From contig JAMWET010001887.1 of assembly GCA_024036415.1 (NCBI GenBank), forward strand, positions 17,543 through 81,542: a DNA stretch of 64,000 bases, in the 5' to 3' direction. The stretch is from Prochilodus magdalenae. Its lineage: Eukaryota > Chordata > Actinopteri > Characiformes > Prochilodontidae. Within the stretch, counting starts at the first letter, position 1. Each line of letters begins with the position of its first letter. Shown here piece by piece: positions 1-11,760 of this stretch. The position numbers were made by a program, and so were the translations under genes. The notes under the pieces were generated by a model. The model was not told where the DNA came from. It did no database searches and saw only the letters and a list, made by a program, of their open reading frames with translations.

Positions 1-850
1 TCCTGCCATCAAATCCCTGATCCTCAACCATACGCCGTATCATTCTGCATTGAGTATTGAGAGAGCTCCTTAACAATATCACTGAGCATATCTGTCAGAC
101 AGTTCCACAGAAGGATATGCATTGAACGGTCTCATCCTACGCATCCCTGCTGCCAAAATCCTAAGTCCTGAGCCCCAGTTCGCTTCGATGGGATATCAAA
201 GGCTTAGCCTTTTAAGGAATTTGAGCATACTAGTAGACAGTCTTCCGAAGGCAATAAGATCTACTTATCCTCATAGTAAAATAAGAAGGTGCGGCCCACC
301 TTTACAGGCACACCTTTAAGCGGCCACGTGGGTTATGAATACGAGCGTAAGGTGAGGTGTCAAGGATATAGGCTGCCAATTCGCCACTACAGCCTGTATG
401 TCTTGTATTTTCTATGACCGTATTGCGAACCCCCCCACTCAGCACTCTCTGAAACAAAATCGTTAACAAATGCCTTGAGCAGATCCTCACCTTGTATAAT
501 CCTGCCCGTTCTTAAACCCAATAGTCCATTATTAATTATGAGAATCCAGCGTGATAAGTTTTTTAACAACTTGATCTGTCATCAGTAGATAATCTACTGA
601 AGCGCACTGATCTGAAGGTTTGCACCTCAATCCTGACCGTTCAAATCCCTCATCCCTGAAGCACCAAACCCTAACCCTAATGCACCACCATTGGAAAGTG
701 AATATTCCAATAATTTGCAAAGCCCATAATGCCAGAACTCAGTCTACAGAAGGTTGTAGATAGTGTACTATCCCTAATTTGCAATAAGATCAAGGAGCTG
801 TGACTCACCTTTAGCGAGATCACTCGTAGGGCTATGAATCAGTAGATGCA
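1..850. repeat. Degraded copy of a local repeat family (copy 1)
   Basis: This stretch shares ordered blocks with 2860-3310: an element reading 'gaaggcaata' followed by 'ttatcc/ctatcc', then 'ggatataggctg' (here) against 'ggctataggctg' (there), then 'gagaatccag', 'ttaacaa...ttgatctgtc' and 'aatctactgaag'. Some blocks occur more than once within the stretch (about 20-120, 215-420, 480-640, 780-860), so it may be several tandem pieces. It is far more indel-ridden than the copy near 3 kb. The family and mechanism are not recognised. No coding potential is convincing here. Confidence 0.55.
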
Positions 851-2339
851 GCTAGTAGGCTAATAAGCCCGCGGAGAAGGTAACCCGCCTATAGCGACTT
901 GATATTTTCCATGATATTTATTATGCCTAGCTCATTGCCACATCAGCCAATGAAAGTAGCATTTTATCCATTTTCACTAACATTGGGATAGCCTCATTGT
1001 TGTTACTACGCCCCGCCTGGTGCTTGGCGCCTCGTCATACAGCTAATGCAGTCGTGCACTCCCACTTTAACACTCATATGCTTGTGATTTTCAAGTCCAG
1101 GTCAAAACATTACTTATCTTACTGCCAGGAAAAGCCCCCCATCTCAGCTCTGACAACCAGCAGTGCCAGGACTTGAGCAGCTCCAGTACAGAAACCAGTT
1201 CTAAATCAGAGAGAGACCAGGCCCGACGTCCATTGCTTTCTGCTCTCTCACATCGTTCGCCTCCCAAAAGCTCCTCCAAAACCCGCACTAGAATGCTGAG
1301 GCTTCGCGCCTAGCAGCCTTCCACAGCTAAGTTTGCTTCACAAAAAACTTAAATTCGCACCATAACCTCCTACACTGTCTAGGTGCCCATGTGCAGTGAC
1401 AGTTCGTTCGTAGAGCCTCAGGTAGTTTGTTTTATCCACCCGGAGGTGGCGCTGCAGTCGTTAGCACCTAAGCACTGCCGTTCGACGTCGCATTACAGGG
1501 GCAGACGTTATTTGCAAGAGAAGGAGAGTGAATCAGCGAAATCGCGATACCAGATCAGGAAGCAGAAAACTCTCTCAAGAACTCGCACTCAAAGATTTCT
1601 CTAATTATCTTCCTTTCCACCCAGCACATACCGGGGTACCTGATTTGCCGGGTGGGGGGTGGAGTAAATACCATAGCTCTCTCTGCTACTATGCCGCATG
1701 CCCAGCCCTATAGCAGACCTACGTTATTTAGACACACCAGCCCAGACTGCCCATTGCCAGCGAGATGAAGGGTGGCAGCGAGGGGCATGAAAGCCTTTTA
1801 AGCCTCTATTTGTAATTTTTAGTAATAGTACAGTTGAAGCAACTCGAGACACTGTAATGCTATTAGATGCGAACCTGGCCAACATAAATCACCACTCTCC
1901 AAGACAATACGACAGTGTCTCCAAAATGGGGGGGAGAATTCACAGAGCAGATTTCCCACAAAACCTCATTCAACTTGAATGCTAAATATCAATGCGAACT
2001 AGACGTTTTTCCAAATCAATTATGCTCCTCACTTCTGCAGTCCTATTTATCATGAAACATTTTTTCTCTTTTTTATTACTCCCCTAGACAAAAACCTCAT
2101 TTAGCTTTCTAATGCCTAAGTCCAATAGCTTACCAGTTTTTATAAGGCGACGACCCACGCGTTCGTGTTGGGTTGGCATCCATTCAGTCATGAAAGCTCC
2201 CACACAGACTGTGAAAAATTATAGCTGCGTGTGTTCATTCATGATGATGCATAAACAAACATAAGTACAAAAAATGCGAAATAACATTGCCGTTTTCAAG
2301 CGCTGATATGCTTCCGCCCCAAATGCATTCCGCCACAAA
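851..2339. other. No recognised feature
   Basis: This is intronic-looking sequence without recognised coding, RNA or repeat content. Open frames are short and none resembles a known domain. Confidence 0.5.
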
Positions 2340-2530
2340 TATCCATTACGTTTAAGTAAGCAACGTGCAACTTGCCAAGCTTTACAGAATATTGGGCAAA
2401 ACTGGCTATTCAGCGTTCTTGAGAAAGCAGGACAGCAATACCCAAGATAACCTCTCTGAGTGGTCAAACCTTGGCATGTTCTTCTAGGAAGGCAATAGAT
2501 TACTATCCCAATTGACGATCTGCGCGACCA
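2340..2530. repeat. Partial copy of the local repeat family (copy 2)
   Basis: The blocks 'ttgggcaaaactggctattc', 'cttgagaaa', 'accaagataacc'-like sequence, 'cttggcatgt' and 'aaggcaatagattactatcc' recur in the same order at about 2930-3035. The 3' part of the family is missing here. Confidence 0.65.
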
Positions 2531-2859
2531 ATGAGTGATTCTTTTAGCCTAGAAAAGTGATCAAAACAGATCATTAGAAAGTTATGCACGTCCTCCCTAT
2601 CATCAAGCAACAAGAAGGAAAAGCAGAAACACGCAGTCCCACATACACTTACACCAGAGTTAAGGGGTTGGATGCTGCCCTAAAGCTGCCTCGGAAGACA
2701 TCCTGCCATCGCAGGTAGAAACAAACGTGAGAACAACAAGAGGCTGGGCCGAATTATTCAAGTCGGGGATACATGCCCTTATGGCTTGGTGTTTCATCCA
2801 CAGGCTGGTGACCCATGGCGTGTACACCAGCCTTTACTGCGCCTTCAAAACCAAAATCT

Positions 2860-3310
2860 ATACTGGGGTCTCTTTTGATTGGTTGCCCTCTACCAGGCCT
2901 TAATTGACCACAACATACTGTAAAACTGTTGGCAAAACTGCTATTCAGATTCTTGAGAAAGGCAGGACACCAATTACCAAGATAACCCCTCAAACTTGGC
3001 ATGTCTTTGGAAGGCAATAGATTACTATCCCAATGAAATAAGAGTGAGCGGCTTTGGGCCACAGTGGGTTAAATTGGTAGATGAGCTGTAGGCTATAGGC
3101 TGTGTTGTAACCAGCCTGTGTTGTATTTCCTATGGTTTTATTTGGGCTCTTGTTCAGCACTAAACAAGAGCACAGGACTGAGGTCCTCACCTTAATCCTG
3201 GTCCAAACCCTAACCCTGTCATCATTGAGAATCCAGGTAGCTTCTTAACAATTTGACTGTCTGTAGACAATCTATTAAAGAATAACTGAAGTTTCACCTT
3301 ATATGTTGGT
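2860..3310. repeat. Best-preserved copy of the local repeat family (copy 3)
   Basis: This is the longest clean copy. It matches 2340-2530 in its left half and 1-850 in its right half ('ctataggctg', 'gagaatccag', 'ttaacaatttgactgtc', 'aataactgaag'). A short 'accctaaccct' stretch lies at about 3200 but it is not telomeric DNA. Transposon class is undetermined. Confidence 0.65.
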
Positions 3311-3631
3311 GATTAGTAAAATGTCAAACAACCCATAATATCTGCTATGAGGTTGCTATGAACAAAACGAGACCAAATAGCAAATTATTGTTTTTACAGT
3401 GTATAGATGGTTATAGGTTGGGATTACTGAATGAATCTGAGTCCCGTTTAATTAATTTTATAATTTCAGATAAAGCTCCAATAATTTTACACATTCACTA
3501 AAACAACACTAACTGCAGCGTTCAGACGATGTGTTGAGTATGTTGTCAGGGTCGCAGATTGTTACATGATAACAATAGAAGAATTTAGTCGCAACATTTA
3601 GAAGATGTTTCATGGACGTTACTGAGATGTG
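3311..3631. other. No recognised feature
   Basis: AT-rich single-copy-looking intron with no recognised gene or repeat. Confidence 0.5.
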
Positions 3632-3805
3632 CGAGATCTAGCTCATTCTGGGGGATCCTGATCCATTCCCAGGCCAGCTCAGAGATATAGTCCCTCCAGG
3701 GGGTCCTGGAACCCAAATCAGATGCCCAAACCACCTCGACTGGCCCCTTTTGGTGTGGAGGAGCAGTGGCTCTACGTTAAGCTCCTCCCAAATGACTCTA
3801 GAGTA
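3632..3805 (-). mobile_element. LINE 3'-end coding fragment
   Basis: On the minus strand, about 3632-3705 reads SRTPWRDYISELAWEWIRIP followed by QNELD. This fits the C-terminal 'WRDYv..LAWErl.iP..ELde' segment seen in many fish non-LTR retrotransposon proteins. Further along (about 3725-3760) another frame reads RWFGHL, which normally precedes it in the same proteins, so the copy carries a deletion and frameshift. It is a dead 5'-truncated remnant. The clade (RTE-like or Rex-like) is an inference from memory of the motif. Confidence 0.6.
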
Positions 3806-3844
3806 GAGTAAGTGTCATTACCTAACGCTCATGGCTGGAGGTGA

Positions 3845-4195
3845 TGGTGGAAATGTAGCTTCAAAGAATTGGTCAGTTGGGCCAGATTTGGTGGATGCCT
3901 TCCCTGGCACAATTCCGAGGAGAATTCCCTGTAGACTGGGATTTTACCACTGTTGGTAGACCCATATCAATGTACGCTTCCATACACCTGCAGATTCAGC
4001 TACTTCCTTAACACTATGGTCTTTGGCCACGCCCACATGCAGCCACTCCACACATGGAACGAGACATTCCCTGCACTATAGCACTTCTTCTCAATCTATG
4101 GATCCCATCACTCCCACCCCACAAGGATTTATAGCCCCATCATCCTCGTGCAGCGCCCTCTGCAGGAGCCTGAAGTTACTACCACCTGAAACACA
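3845..4195 (-). mobile_element. Non-autonomous Tc1-like element, HTH-end family, copy A
   Basis: This copy is homologous to 20829-21185 and 41341-41740. Read on the minus strand it keeps a degenerate version of the DNA-binding N-terminal coding part of a Tc1-like transposase (see the 20.8 kb copy for the frame). It ends on the right with the hallmark 'ctgcaggagcctgaagttac'. It lacks about 60 bases present in copy C (between 'ggccacgcccacatgc' and 'cacacatggaacg'). No catalytic domain is present. Confidence 0.65.
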
Positions 4196-5545
4196 CAAGG
4201 TGACTGATTTTTCCAGTTGCTGTGTGAACTGTAGCGTTCAGTGAACATCTCTATTGCTATGAGCGTTCAGCTTTGTTACATCAGGCTCTTTACCAACGCA
4301 ACAGCTGCATCCAAAAAAAGCGTTATAGGTGGAGAGGAGCAGATTAATCAGTAGATGCTTTTTGCATTTTGCTTGAAGGGTTACATCAGAACGCAGAGTG
4401 AATTCTAAGAGCATCGTTTTGGCATTCTTTAATAAGCACTGATGAAGTGAAGTTCCGTCGTTTCCTGCCGGTTGCATCCCTGTCTGGCTTGTTCCGGCTT
4501 CTGTCAGAAAGTTTTAAGCGGGCCCAGGCTGCATATAGGAAATTCTCCCAACTCGAGTGGACGTCTTCCCATCCCCCCGCCCCCCTCTTTGTAAGCCATG
4601 CTCACTCCTTGAGTGCATAAATAGAAGCACTGTACTCTGTTTCTTTTTCCAGCTTAATTGCCATTTAATTAACACAACGCCGTGCTTACCCCCGGAGTCC
4701 TCGGGCGCAAGGCTATCCCGTACAAAAGGGCTCTCCATGCACAGCCACTGGGAGACTGCCAGTCGCCAAATTGGATCACAGGCCCTTTTTAAATTGGAAT
4801 CGGTGTTGAGGTATCAAAGAGATTGGAAAGCTGACAGGGAGCAGAATTAAGGCATTAAACATAGCATCTGTCCAGGTCCTGCTGAGGAGCGGAGAAAAGA
4901 GTGGAGCCCTGAAGTGGCGGGATGGGAGAGAGAGAGAGAGAGAGTGTGTGGGGGTAAGAGGCACATGTGTTCACTCCACCCCAGCTGTGTGAAGTGATTG
5001 CGTGTGCATCTCTGCATATTTCAGCGCGTGTAGCGTGGTGTGGTGTGCATGCTCTTGCTTGTCCGGCCACATGAACGCATGCGCTCGTGTAGGCTAACAG
5101 AGACCACCAGTGGTGCTTTGAGTAAGCACACCCTCAGCAGGCTCTAGAAGAACTGACACAGCCCATCCCAATCTCTCCTCTCTGCTGGTCACACTGACCA
5201 TCATTACCCTTTAATCACTTTGCACTGCAGGCATTGCATAACATGCTACTACATACATAATATATATGTATGCATACAGACAAAATATAAAGCTAGATAT
5301 GCTGTATAGCGTCGCTGCCGGGCCAAAAAATTAAGAAATCAAAAATGAAAAATGTACAGGATATAGAAAGCGTACAGTAAAAGTGAAGAGAACTTGAAGG
5401 AGGGTCTTTGCTAAATGCTTCATACATGGTAGACCCCTTTCAAGAATGTTCTTGGGATATAATATAGCACAAATATTCAAGAAATATTGAAGCTATAGTA
5501 TGGCTAATACCACTTTTATTAAAGATGTAATGTATATGAATATTA
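4196..5545. other. No gene; one GA microsatellite
   Basis: I see no coding exon, RNA gene or recognised transposon. A (GA)n run at 4927-4944 is the only clear simple repeat. The 4500-5100 part is richer in GC than its surroundings. Confidence 0.5.
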
Positions 5546-6020
5546 TATAGTCAAAGTTTTCCACACACCCAAAATGACATCCTTAAAAACTCTACAGTCG
5601 TACACTGAACAGCTCCACCTGATGAGAGTCTGAGCCAGTCCATATCCTGATACACCACATCTACTCCTGATGTACACAGTATGATACTCCTCCATATCTC
5701 CACCTCTAATATATATTTAGTGGTGTAAAAACTTTGATCTCTTTTTCTGCACAGTGTAAAAGCTCTAGTTCTCCTTTCAGGTTAGTGAATATTCATGATG
5801 GACCGACCAATAGAATCGCTCCAAACCTGCTTAGTAATAAACCGTGTTCTATCAGCTTCACTGCAGGGTAAGAAAGCTGCTCCATCCTCCTGTACAGCTC
5901 CATTCTGGAGGGTTTTAAGGTGGACTGTCTAATTCCATTCTGGAGGGTTTAAGGTGGACTGTGTAATTCCATTCTAGAGGGTTTTAAGGTTGACTGTATA
6001 ATTCCATTCTGGAGGGTTGA
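5546..6020 (-). mobile_element. Roughly 520-bp TIR element (MITE-like), copy 1, inverted
   Basis: This is the reverse complement of the element at 19607-20126. Shared blocks include 'gatgagagtctga', 'ccagtccatatcctgataca', 'gttagtgaatattcatgatg', 'gctccaaacctgcttagtaa' and 'ctgcagggtaag'. The left end 'tatagtcaaagtttt' matches the family terminus with changes. The right part carries an extra tandem expansion (5901-6020). It has no coding capacity, so it would have needed a transposase supplied in trans. Confidence 0.8.
5901..6020. repeat. 35-bp tandem repeat, about 3.5-4 copies, inside the MITE
   Basis: The block 'cattctggagggttttaagg' starts at 5901, 5936, 5970 and 6005, a period of 34-35 bases. 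The related copy at 19.6 kb has a single version of this block, so the expansion occurred within this copy. Confidence 0.85.
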
Positions 6021-6239
6021 ACAAACCTGAACAAACCTCAGATTGTTTTAACACCTAAGTGGTTGTGCGGTCAGTGATCTAATTTTAAACACAAGCTATC
6101 AGTTTGAGTTATACACGTACCTTCCTGTAATTAAAACTAAAGTCGAGTCCAAAATGGCGACTTTCAAGATGGCCGCCATGTCACCAGTTTAGTTCACCAT
6201 CTGCCAGACCGTTTTTATTTTATATGTGTGTTTCTTTAC

Positions 6240-6270
<31 letters not shown>

Positions 6271-7520
6271 TTATTATAATTTTTTTATTATAATTTTTTT
6301 AACACATATTTAAAAGAATAATGGACCAAATGCAATATTCCACATTTAATAAAGTCTGGTTACTTTGACATGCATTAAATTACATTACATATATTACAAT
6401 ATAATACATATACATTACATAAGTTTCCTTCTGGTCCACTTAGTTTCAGAAGCAACAGGTAGAACTAGTACATTTTGTTGAATGATAATGATGTTTGCAG
6501 TTTTATATAGCCAGGATTCTGCACATACATAGTTGTAATAAATCACTGTAGACTTTTCTGGAATTTTCTATCATTTTACAGTTTACATGTTGTTGCTGTC
6601 CAATCAAAAACATGTATGTCCTTTTTTTTTTTTGGTTGTTGATTTTGACTTTTATGCACCATTTGAACACAGCAGCTGCTGTTTACACTCTGTGAAAATT
6701 TCATGACAAATGAACCAACAGGAATGGCCCAAAATCACACAGCAAAAAAGTCTGGTACCATTTACTAACATGAAAACTAAATTAGACTTCTGCCCTCTCC
6801 TGTAAAGTTACCCTTTTGGAGATCTTGTTATCCGCTATGCTCTATTACCAATGACGTACATGTCTTGGTGTGCAAGCTAAAATAGACGGTAATAGGTAAC
6901 TGCAATTGAACTGTAATTTTATTACTGAAGCAATAACAGTAATAATAACAGCCTCTGAAGTGAGTAAAGTACACTCTGTCCACTGATCCGTCATGCACCC
7001 CAAAGTAGAAGCAATTGCAGAGTGGCATACAATCCAACATAGCCCTGCGCTTTCACAAGAGTGAATCATTTTGGGTTGTGGTTATGATTATTTTGGCTAT
7101 TCATAGAGTAGATGAGTCAGGAACTTCAAAATAACGGTAAGCCTAGTTCTCTCCAGCTTTGGTGCAGGGGATGACTCTGGGATGCTTGTTGTTGTATTAT
7201 ACAGCGAGCGTGTTATTTTAAATTGGTTAAGCAAAAACAAGTCAAATAGAATGTACGCAATTTACCCTACATGTAGTCAATCATCCAGGACATGTTCGGT
7301 GCCTGAGGTTTGTTTATGGGTTAGAAGTGCAGAGTCGTTATGTTGAAGTCTGAACTTGGTCCATAGTTTTATCCAGCATTACACAGCAGGGGCAGATCAC
7401 TAGTATAGGCTTCCAGAGTCACGGAAATCGATCCCACGTACTGTAAAAAGTATGATTGGATAACTTTACGGTTCCTTCGCTAGGAGTTAGCAGTTAATAT
7501 GAAGTGTTACTAATACATAC
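6021..7520. other. AT-rich intron, (TA)n at 6239-6265
   Basis: The only clear simple repeat is a (TA)n run followed by two poly-T tracts (6266-6300). The sequence around 6150-6180 (an 'aaaatggcgactttcaagat' block followed by 'ggccgcca') and 6590-6770 resembles dispersed fish repeats I remember, but no second copy occurs in the window to confirm it. Confidence 0.4.
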
Positions 7521-7522
7521 AC

Positions 7523-8070
7523 CAGCCATAAATGGAATAGCTCCACCCAGAAGGAAGTTTCAAGCTCTCCCGCGCATGTGACGTAAGCAAGGACGGGCCT
7601 TATCTCTGTATTTGACTGACCCAACAGACACGATTCCAGACATTCAGGGAGCAGTGATGTCCTCCATGAGTCATCCTATTGGTGCCAGCATCATCTTCAG
7701 TGACGAGTCCCGCTTTAGTCTTGGTGGAGACGACCAACAAATCCGTGTGTGGAGGCACCGTGGTCAGCACCAAGATGGACGATTTGTTGTCACACATCCA
7801 AAAGGCCTGGTGTCCCTACACCTCCACCCCTACCGCACCATCTGCAGGCACTGCGTGAGGATGTTCAAGCTGCATGGGATGGATTATCACAGGACACCAT
7901 TAGGAACCTCTACAGCTCCATGCCAAGACGACTAGCATGTTGGGTTAGCAAACACGGCGGCCCGACGCCATACTGAGAGACAGACTTATGTATGTGTAGC
8001 TCAATAAATATTGATCATATCAGTCTAAATTTATCATCAGTTATTGATCCCGGTCAACCTTCATCTTCAG
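7523..8070 (+). mobile_element. Internally deleted Tc1-like transposon, copy 1
   Basis: A fragment of a Tc1/mariner transposase gene. The frame from 7612 contains FSDESRFSLGGDDQ and VWRHRGQHQD, the block holding the first catalytic aspartate. After about 7800 the homologous frame continues as LQALREDVQAAWDGLSQDTI and ends KHGGPTPY at 7976, the usual C-terminus. The central block with the second aspartate (QDNA) and the glutamate region (SPDLNPIE-like) is missing, so no active enzyme could be made. The 5' part is also deleted. The left terminus holds 'tagctccacccagaaggaag', matching termini at 11.05 and 34.1 kb. The deletion junction is the same as in the copies at 11.3, 28.4 and 52.5 kb. Confidence 0.85.
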
Positions 8071-9435
8071 ACAGGCAGTCAAAACCTTACCGCTGGTCTG
8101 GTTTCCATTGTGCACAGTGCTGCTCTGTGAGCTACGGTATAGGAACTAGGCGACAACTGTCCAAAATGAGACAGCTATAATCATCTGTCATGTTAACTGA
8201 TTAATTTCTACTGAGGGTGATCAGGATAGATCCATCTAAGGGGAATCCAGTGATAAGTGGAGTGCGCTTGTGCTAATCAGAGGTCAGCTGCTTTATCATT
8301 ATGAGTAACCTGTACTAAGGGCAGCTGAAATGAGTCCCTTCTAAGATCGAAAGTATTCATGTTAATGTACTAGAAAAGAGAAGCTTTGGATTATTTTCTC
8401 ATGAGTAAATGCAATACATCATATTGCATACTGCAGCCCTCATATGTACACCAATAAATGTTAATAACCAAAATTAATTAATTTATTTATTTATTTGGCC
8501 ACCCTTATGTGATGTGCACAGCAATTCTGTGGAATAACAATATGGCAAATCTAAAAACCTATATCCTTCATTGTTCTAGGCCCAGAAGTTTCCATTCCCA
8601 GGTTCCTGGGACCCCATGCTATTCCTATGTTTATGCTTTTATGATATAGCAGGGCCATAACTAGGATCATTAGCGAGGTCCATTTTGCTGATATATTGCA
8701 CCAACCATAAATTACTTTGAGAATTATTTTTTCCCATCATTGCTTATTTTTCTACCTGTAATTAAGTACCTTTACCCTTCCATTTGTTCCTTCCCCATCC
8801 CTCCATTCTTAAATAAATTCAGTGGACTCCAGCTCCTATTAATTCTTTTTAACTGATCAACTAATTATTATTTGTATATTGATTTCCTTAATATTGACCA
8901 TGTTGAAACCAACACAGGTAAATCAGGTGACCCCCCCCCCCCCAAAGACTTCACGTTTCCAAGCTAGCTGTGAACATGATAGGTACTGATAATGACTCGA
9001 AGGTTTGAGGGAAGGTTTGAGACCTCTTGACAACAGCTCATGCTGTGCTCACATGTGGTTCCGTGCCTCCCAGCAGCTTGTAGCCATCAGGGGCATGAAA
9101 CCAGAGAACCCCTGGCATGGTGACAACACTACCAGGGAGAATAGATTATTATGGGGATATGTTTAGAGGTGTAGGTTGTGCATTTAAGGTGGCCCGCCTA
9201 AACCCAACATCCGCTTTATTCCACCAGTGATACCAGATTTGTGAATATTAAACTTATGGTGGGGCAGAGGGCTGACCCGCGGTAGGTGACAATGTCACAT
9301 GACCTTGATAAACCAAAGAAAAGCAAGGCATGTCTTTTACCACAGGTATAAGCCACTGGCGCACACACTATACAACAGACTGAGAGTTAATAAACCAGAC
9401 GGTCTGGCCTAAAACTGGACGTGTGGCTACCTTTG
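8071..9435. other. No recognised feature; poly-C at 8931-8943
   Basis: Intron-like DNA with an ATTT-type simple stretch near 8470-8496 and a 13-base C run. No exon or element recognised. Confidence 0.5.
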
Positions 9436-9660
9436 TCCAGGGTCCTTTCAGTGTGTGGTTTGCATGGAGTTCTCCCGTGTCTGTGTGGGTTTCCTCCTCT
9501 GGGTGCTCTGGTTTCCCTCCCACAGTCCAAACACATGAGGTCTGGCTGATTAGAGAAGCTGATTTGCTGCCTAGATGTGAGTGACCCTGTGAGGGAATGG
9601 TGACCCGTCCAGGGTGTTTTCCGCACACCGCCCATTAAGTGCTGGGATAATGTCCATGTG
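9436..9660 (+). repeat. Common fish interspersed repeat, single unit
   Basis: This contains 'ctgtgtgggtttcctcc', 'gctctggtttccctcccaca', 'gtccaaacacatg' and 'cccgtccagggtgttttccg', the same ordered blocks as the units at 15.1-16.1 kb. The family is very common in fish genomes; I do not assign its class. Open frames on the minus strand here are by-products. Confidence 0.7.
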
Positions 9661-11040
9661 TGGCGCACAAGTTTCAGCTCTGTGGTGTCAGGAATTTTAA
9701 AGGAGGGAAAACACAAACGTGTAGGGAGCGTGGAGTGTTGGGGTTCATGCCTGGTGTTAGTTAATTCACTCTTAACGTTATCGGTGGAACTTTCACATCA
9801 AGTGGGTCAAAAAGGCCAGTTCTAGAGCTCAAGTCCACGTCCCCCATGGAGAAAAATGTAAAGGCCCACAGTGTGTGTTAGGGGTGAGTCAAGCGCGAGA
9901 GGGGTCACGACCCCCAAAATACATCTTTGGATACCTGCAGTTCAAAAAGGTGGAGACGTACTGCTCAACTGAACGCTGCTCTCCTGAAACAGCCCGAGAT
10001 GACCATACAATTTTTACATGATGTAATGCTGGGCAAACAAACCGCACACTCCCGGATAGCTAACAGGGTTTCATGTTTACTTGCAGGAAGACATTCCAGA
10101 AGGGTAGTTGGAAAACCAGACCAGTTCAAAACCAGGAGAACTAACACTAGGTACGCGGATAAGTCAGAGGCCAGGTTCAAAACCAGAGAATTTGGGTATG
10201 CAGCGGGATATGTTGGCATTGCCCACTGATTACACTGAGATACGCTGGTATACAGACTCACACAAAGGGAACAGAGAACAGGTGACGACCATTAGCATTC
10301 AAGGGAGAGCGATCCGGAGACCCTTGATTGGTGACTGTGGGACATGTGTCCATGATGTCAAACACCAGTGGATCCTGGGAGTTGTCGTGCAGAGGGGAAG
10401 CATGAGCAGAGGGTGAACCAGGAGGCGTGACACATGAATGCACACAGCTACCTTAAGCTTAGCTGCACTTTGGCGTAACTTTGGTTGGTGCAATGGCATT
10501 AAGGCAGTGAGGACTGGTTGGGGCAGCCGGGCCCACGGCTGTCCTTGCTTAAAGCATGCCCTGCAGGAAATCGAGATCGTAGCAGAAAATGTAAATCTGG
10601 TCAACATCTCCAATATTTCATAGGGGGAAGGTAGGGGTGAGGAAGTTTCAGTGCCTTTATGCTTTGGGGTGTGTTGTGCGTGTGTGTGTTTATATGAGCT
10701 GGTGGCAGCGGTATAATAGCGAGAGCGACTCTTCCTCTTTGCCAACTTCTCTCTGTTTGTTTATATCTTGTTGAGGCTGAAAAACAAACCCTCAAAACAA
10801 CTGAGAACCCTCAACCCCGCGGAGCAGCGCTCACACCTCCCAGCTTCTATTCTCACCCGGCAGATTCAGCAGCAGCGGTCTGCAGGCATGTGTGAGGGGA
10901 GGCAGGGTGGGGGGGTGCGTATGTATGGGTCTATTTAAACGGTTCATTAACCTGCATTTGTGGAGATCATATGCTGCTTTACTACTGATATTACAGAAGG
11001 CTAGTACAGGAGTGTGCAAATCATCCTAACCAGTCTTGGT
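9661..11040. other. No recognised feature
   Basis: Several overlapping short open frames occur but none resembles a protein domain, and both strands are equally open. No repeat found in a second place in the window. Confidence 0.5.
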
Positions 11041-11044
11041 ACAC

Positions 11045-11760
11045 TGGTCATCAAAAGAGTAGCTGCACCCAGAAGGAGGTGCAGGAGTGCGGTGCTGTTG
11101 GGAAGGAAGATAAAGGTGACCAGGATCAATAACTGATGATAAATTTAGACTGATATGATCAATATTTATTAAGCTACACATACAGAAGTCTGTCTCTCAG
11201 TATGACATTAGGCCACCATGTTGGCTAACCCTACATGCCAGACGTCTCGGTATGGAGCTGTAGAGGTTCCTAATGGTGTCCTGTGATAATCCATCCCATG
11301 CAGCTTGAACATCCTCACACAGTTCCTGCAGATGGTGTGGTAGGGGTGGAGGTGGAGTGAAACCAGACCTTCTGGACGTGTGACAACAAACCGTTCATCT
11401 TGGTGCTGACCACGGTGCCTCCACACACGGATTGGTTGGTCGTCTCCACCAAGACAAAAGCGGGACTCGTCACTGAAGATGACCCGCTGCCATTCTGAGT
11501 CACTCCATGACAGTCTGGCACGACACCACTGCAGTCTTTGGTGACGGTGACGTGGTGTTAAGGACAGTCGTGGTAACGGTCTGTGTGCATGTAGTCGTGC
11601 ATGGTGCACCCGTCTGCCAATGGTGCTGCACTAACAGGATGACCCATGGAGGACACCACTGCTCGCTGAACGTCCTGATTCATGGCGGTTGGGTCAGTCA
11701 GGTACAGCGTTAAGGCCTGACATGTCAAACCTGCCCACCAAGTTTCATCACATATCATAT
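11045..11760 (-). mobile_element. Internally deleted Tc1-like transposon, copy 2
   Basis: The coding sense is minus. The block with FSDESRFCLGGDDQ and VWRHRGQHQDERFVVTRP lies at about 11385-11495, and the C-terminal block ELCEDVQAAWDGLSQDTI at about 11265-11335. It is also preceded by about 200 bases of the 5' coding part (to about 11700). The left terminus 'tagctgcacccagaaggagg' at 11062 is the family end. The middle of the catalytic domain is deleted at the same junction as copies 1, 3 and 5. The stretch 11120-11190 is shared in reverse complement with 7975-8055. Confidence 0.85.

Noticed and set aside
660..690. Telomere-like 'ccctaaccctaa' (also near 3200)
   Set aside because: Only two units each, inside a local repeat family; not an interstitial telomere array.
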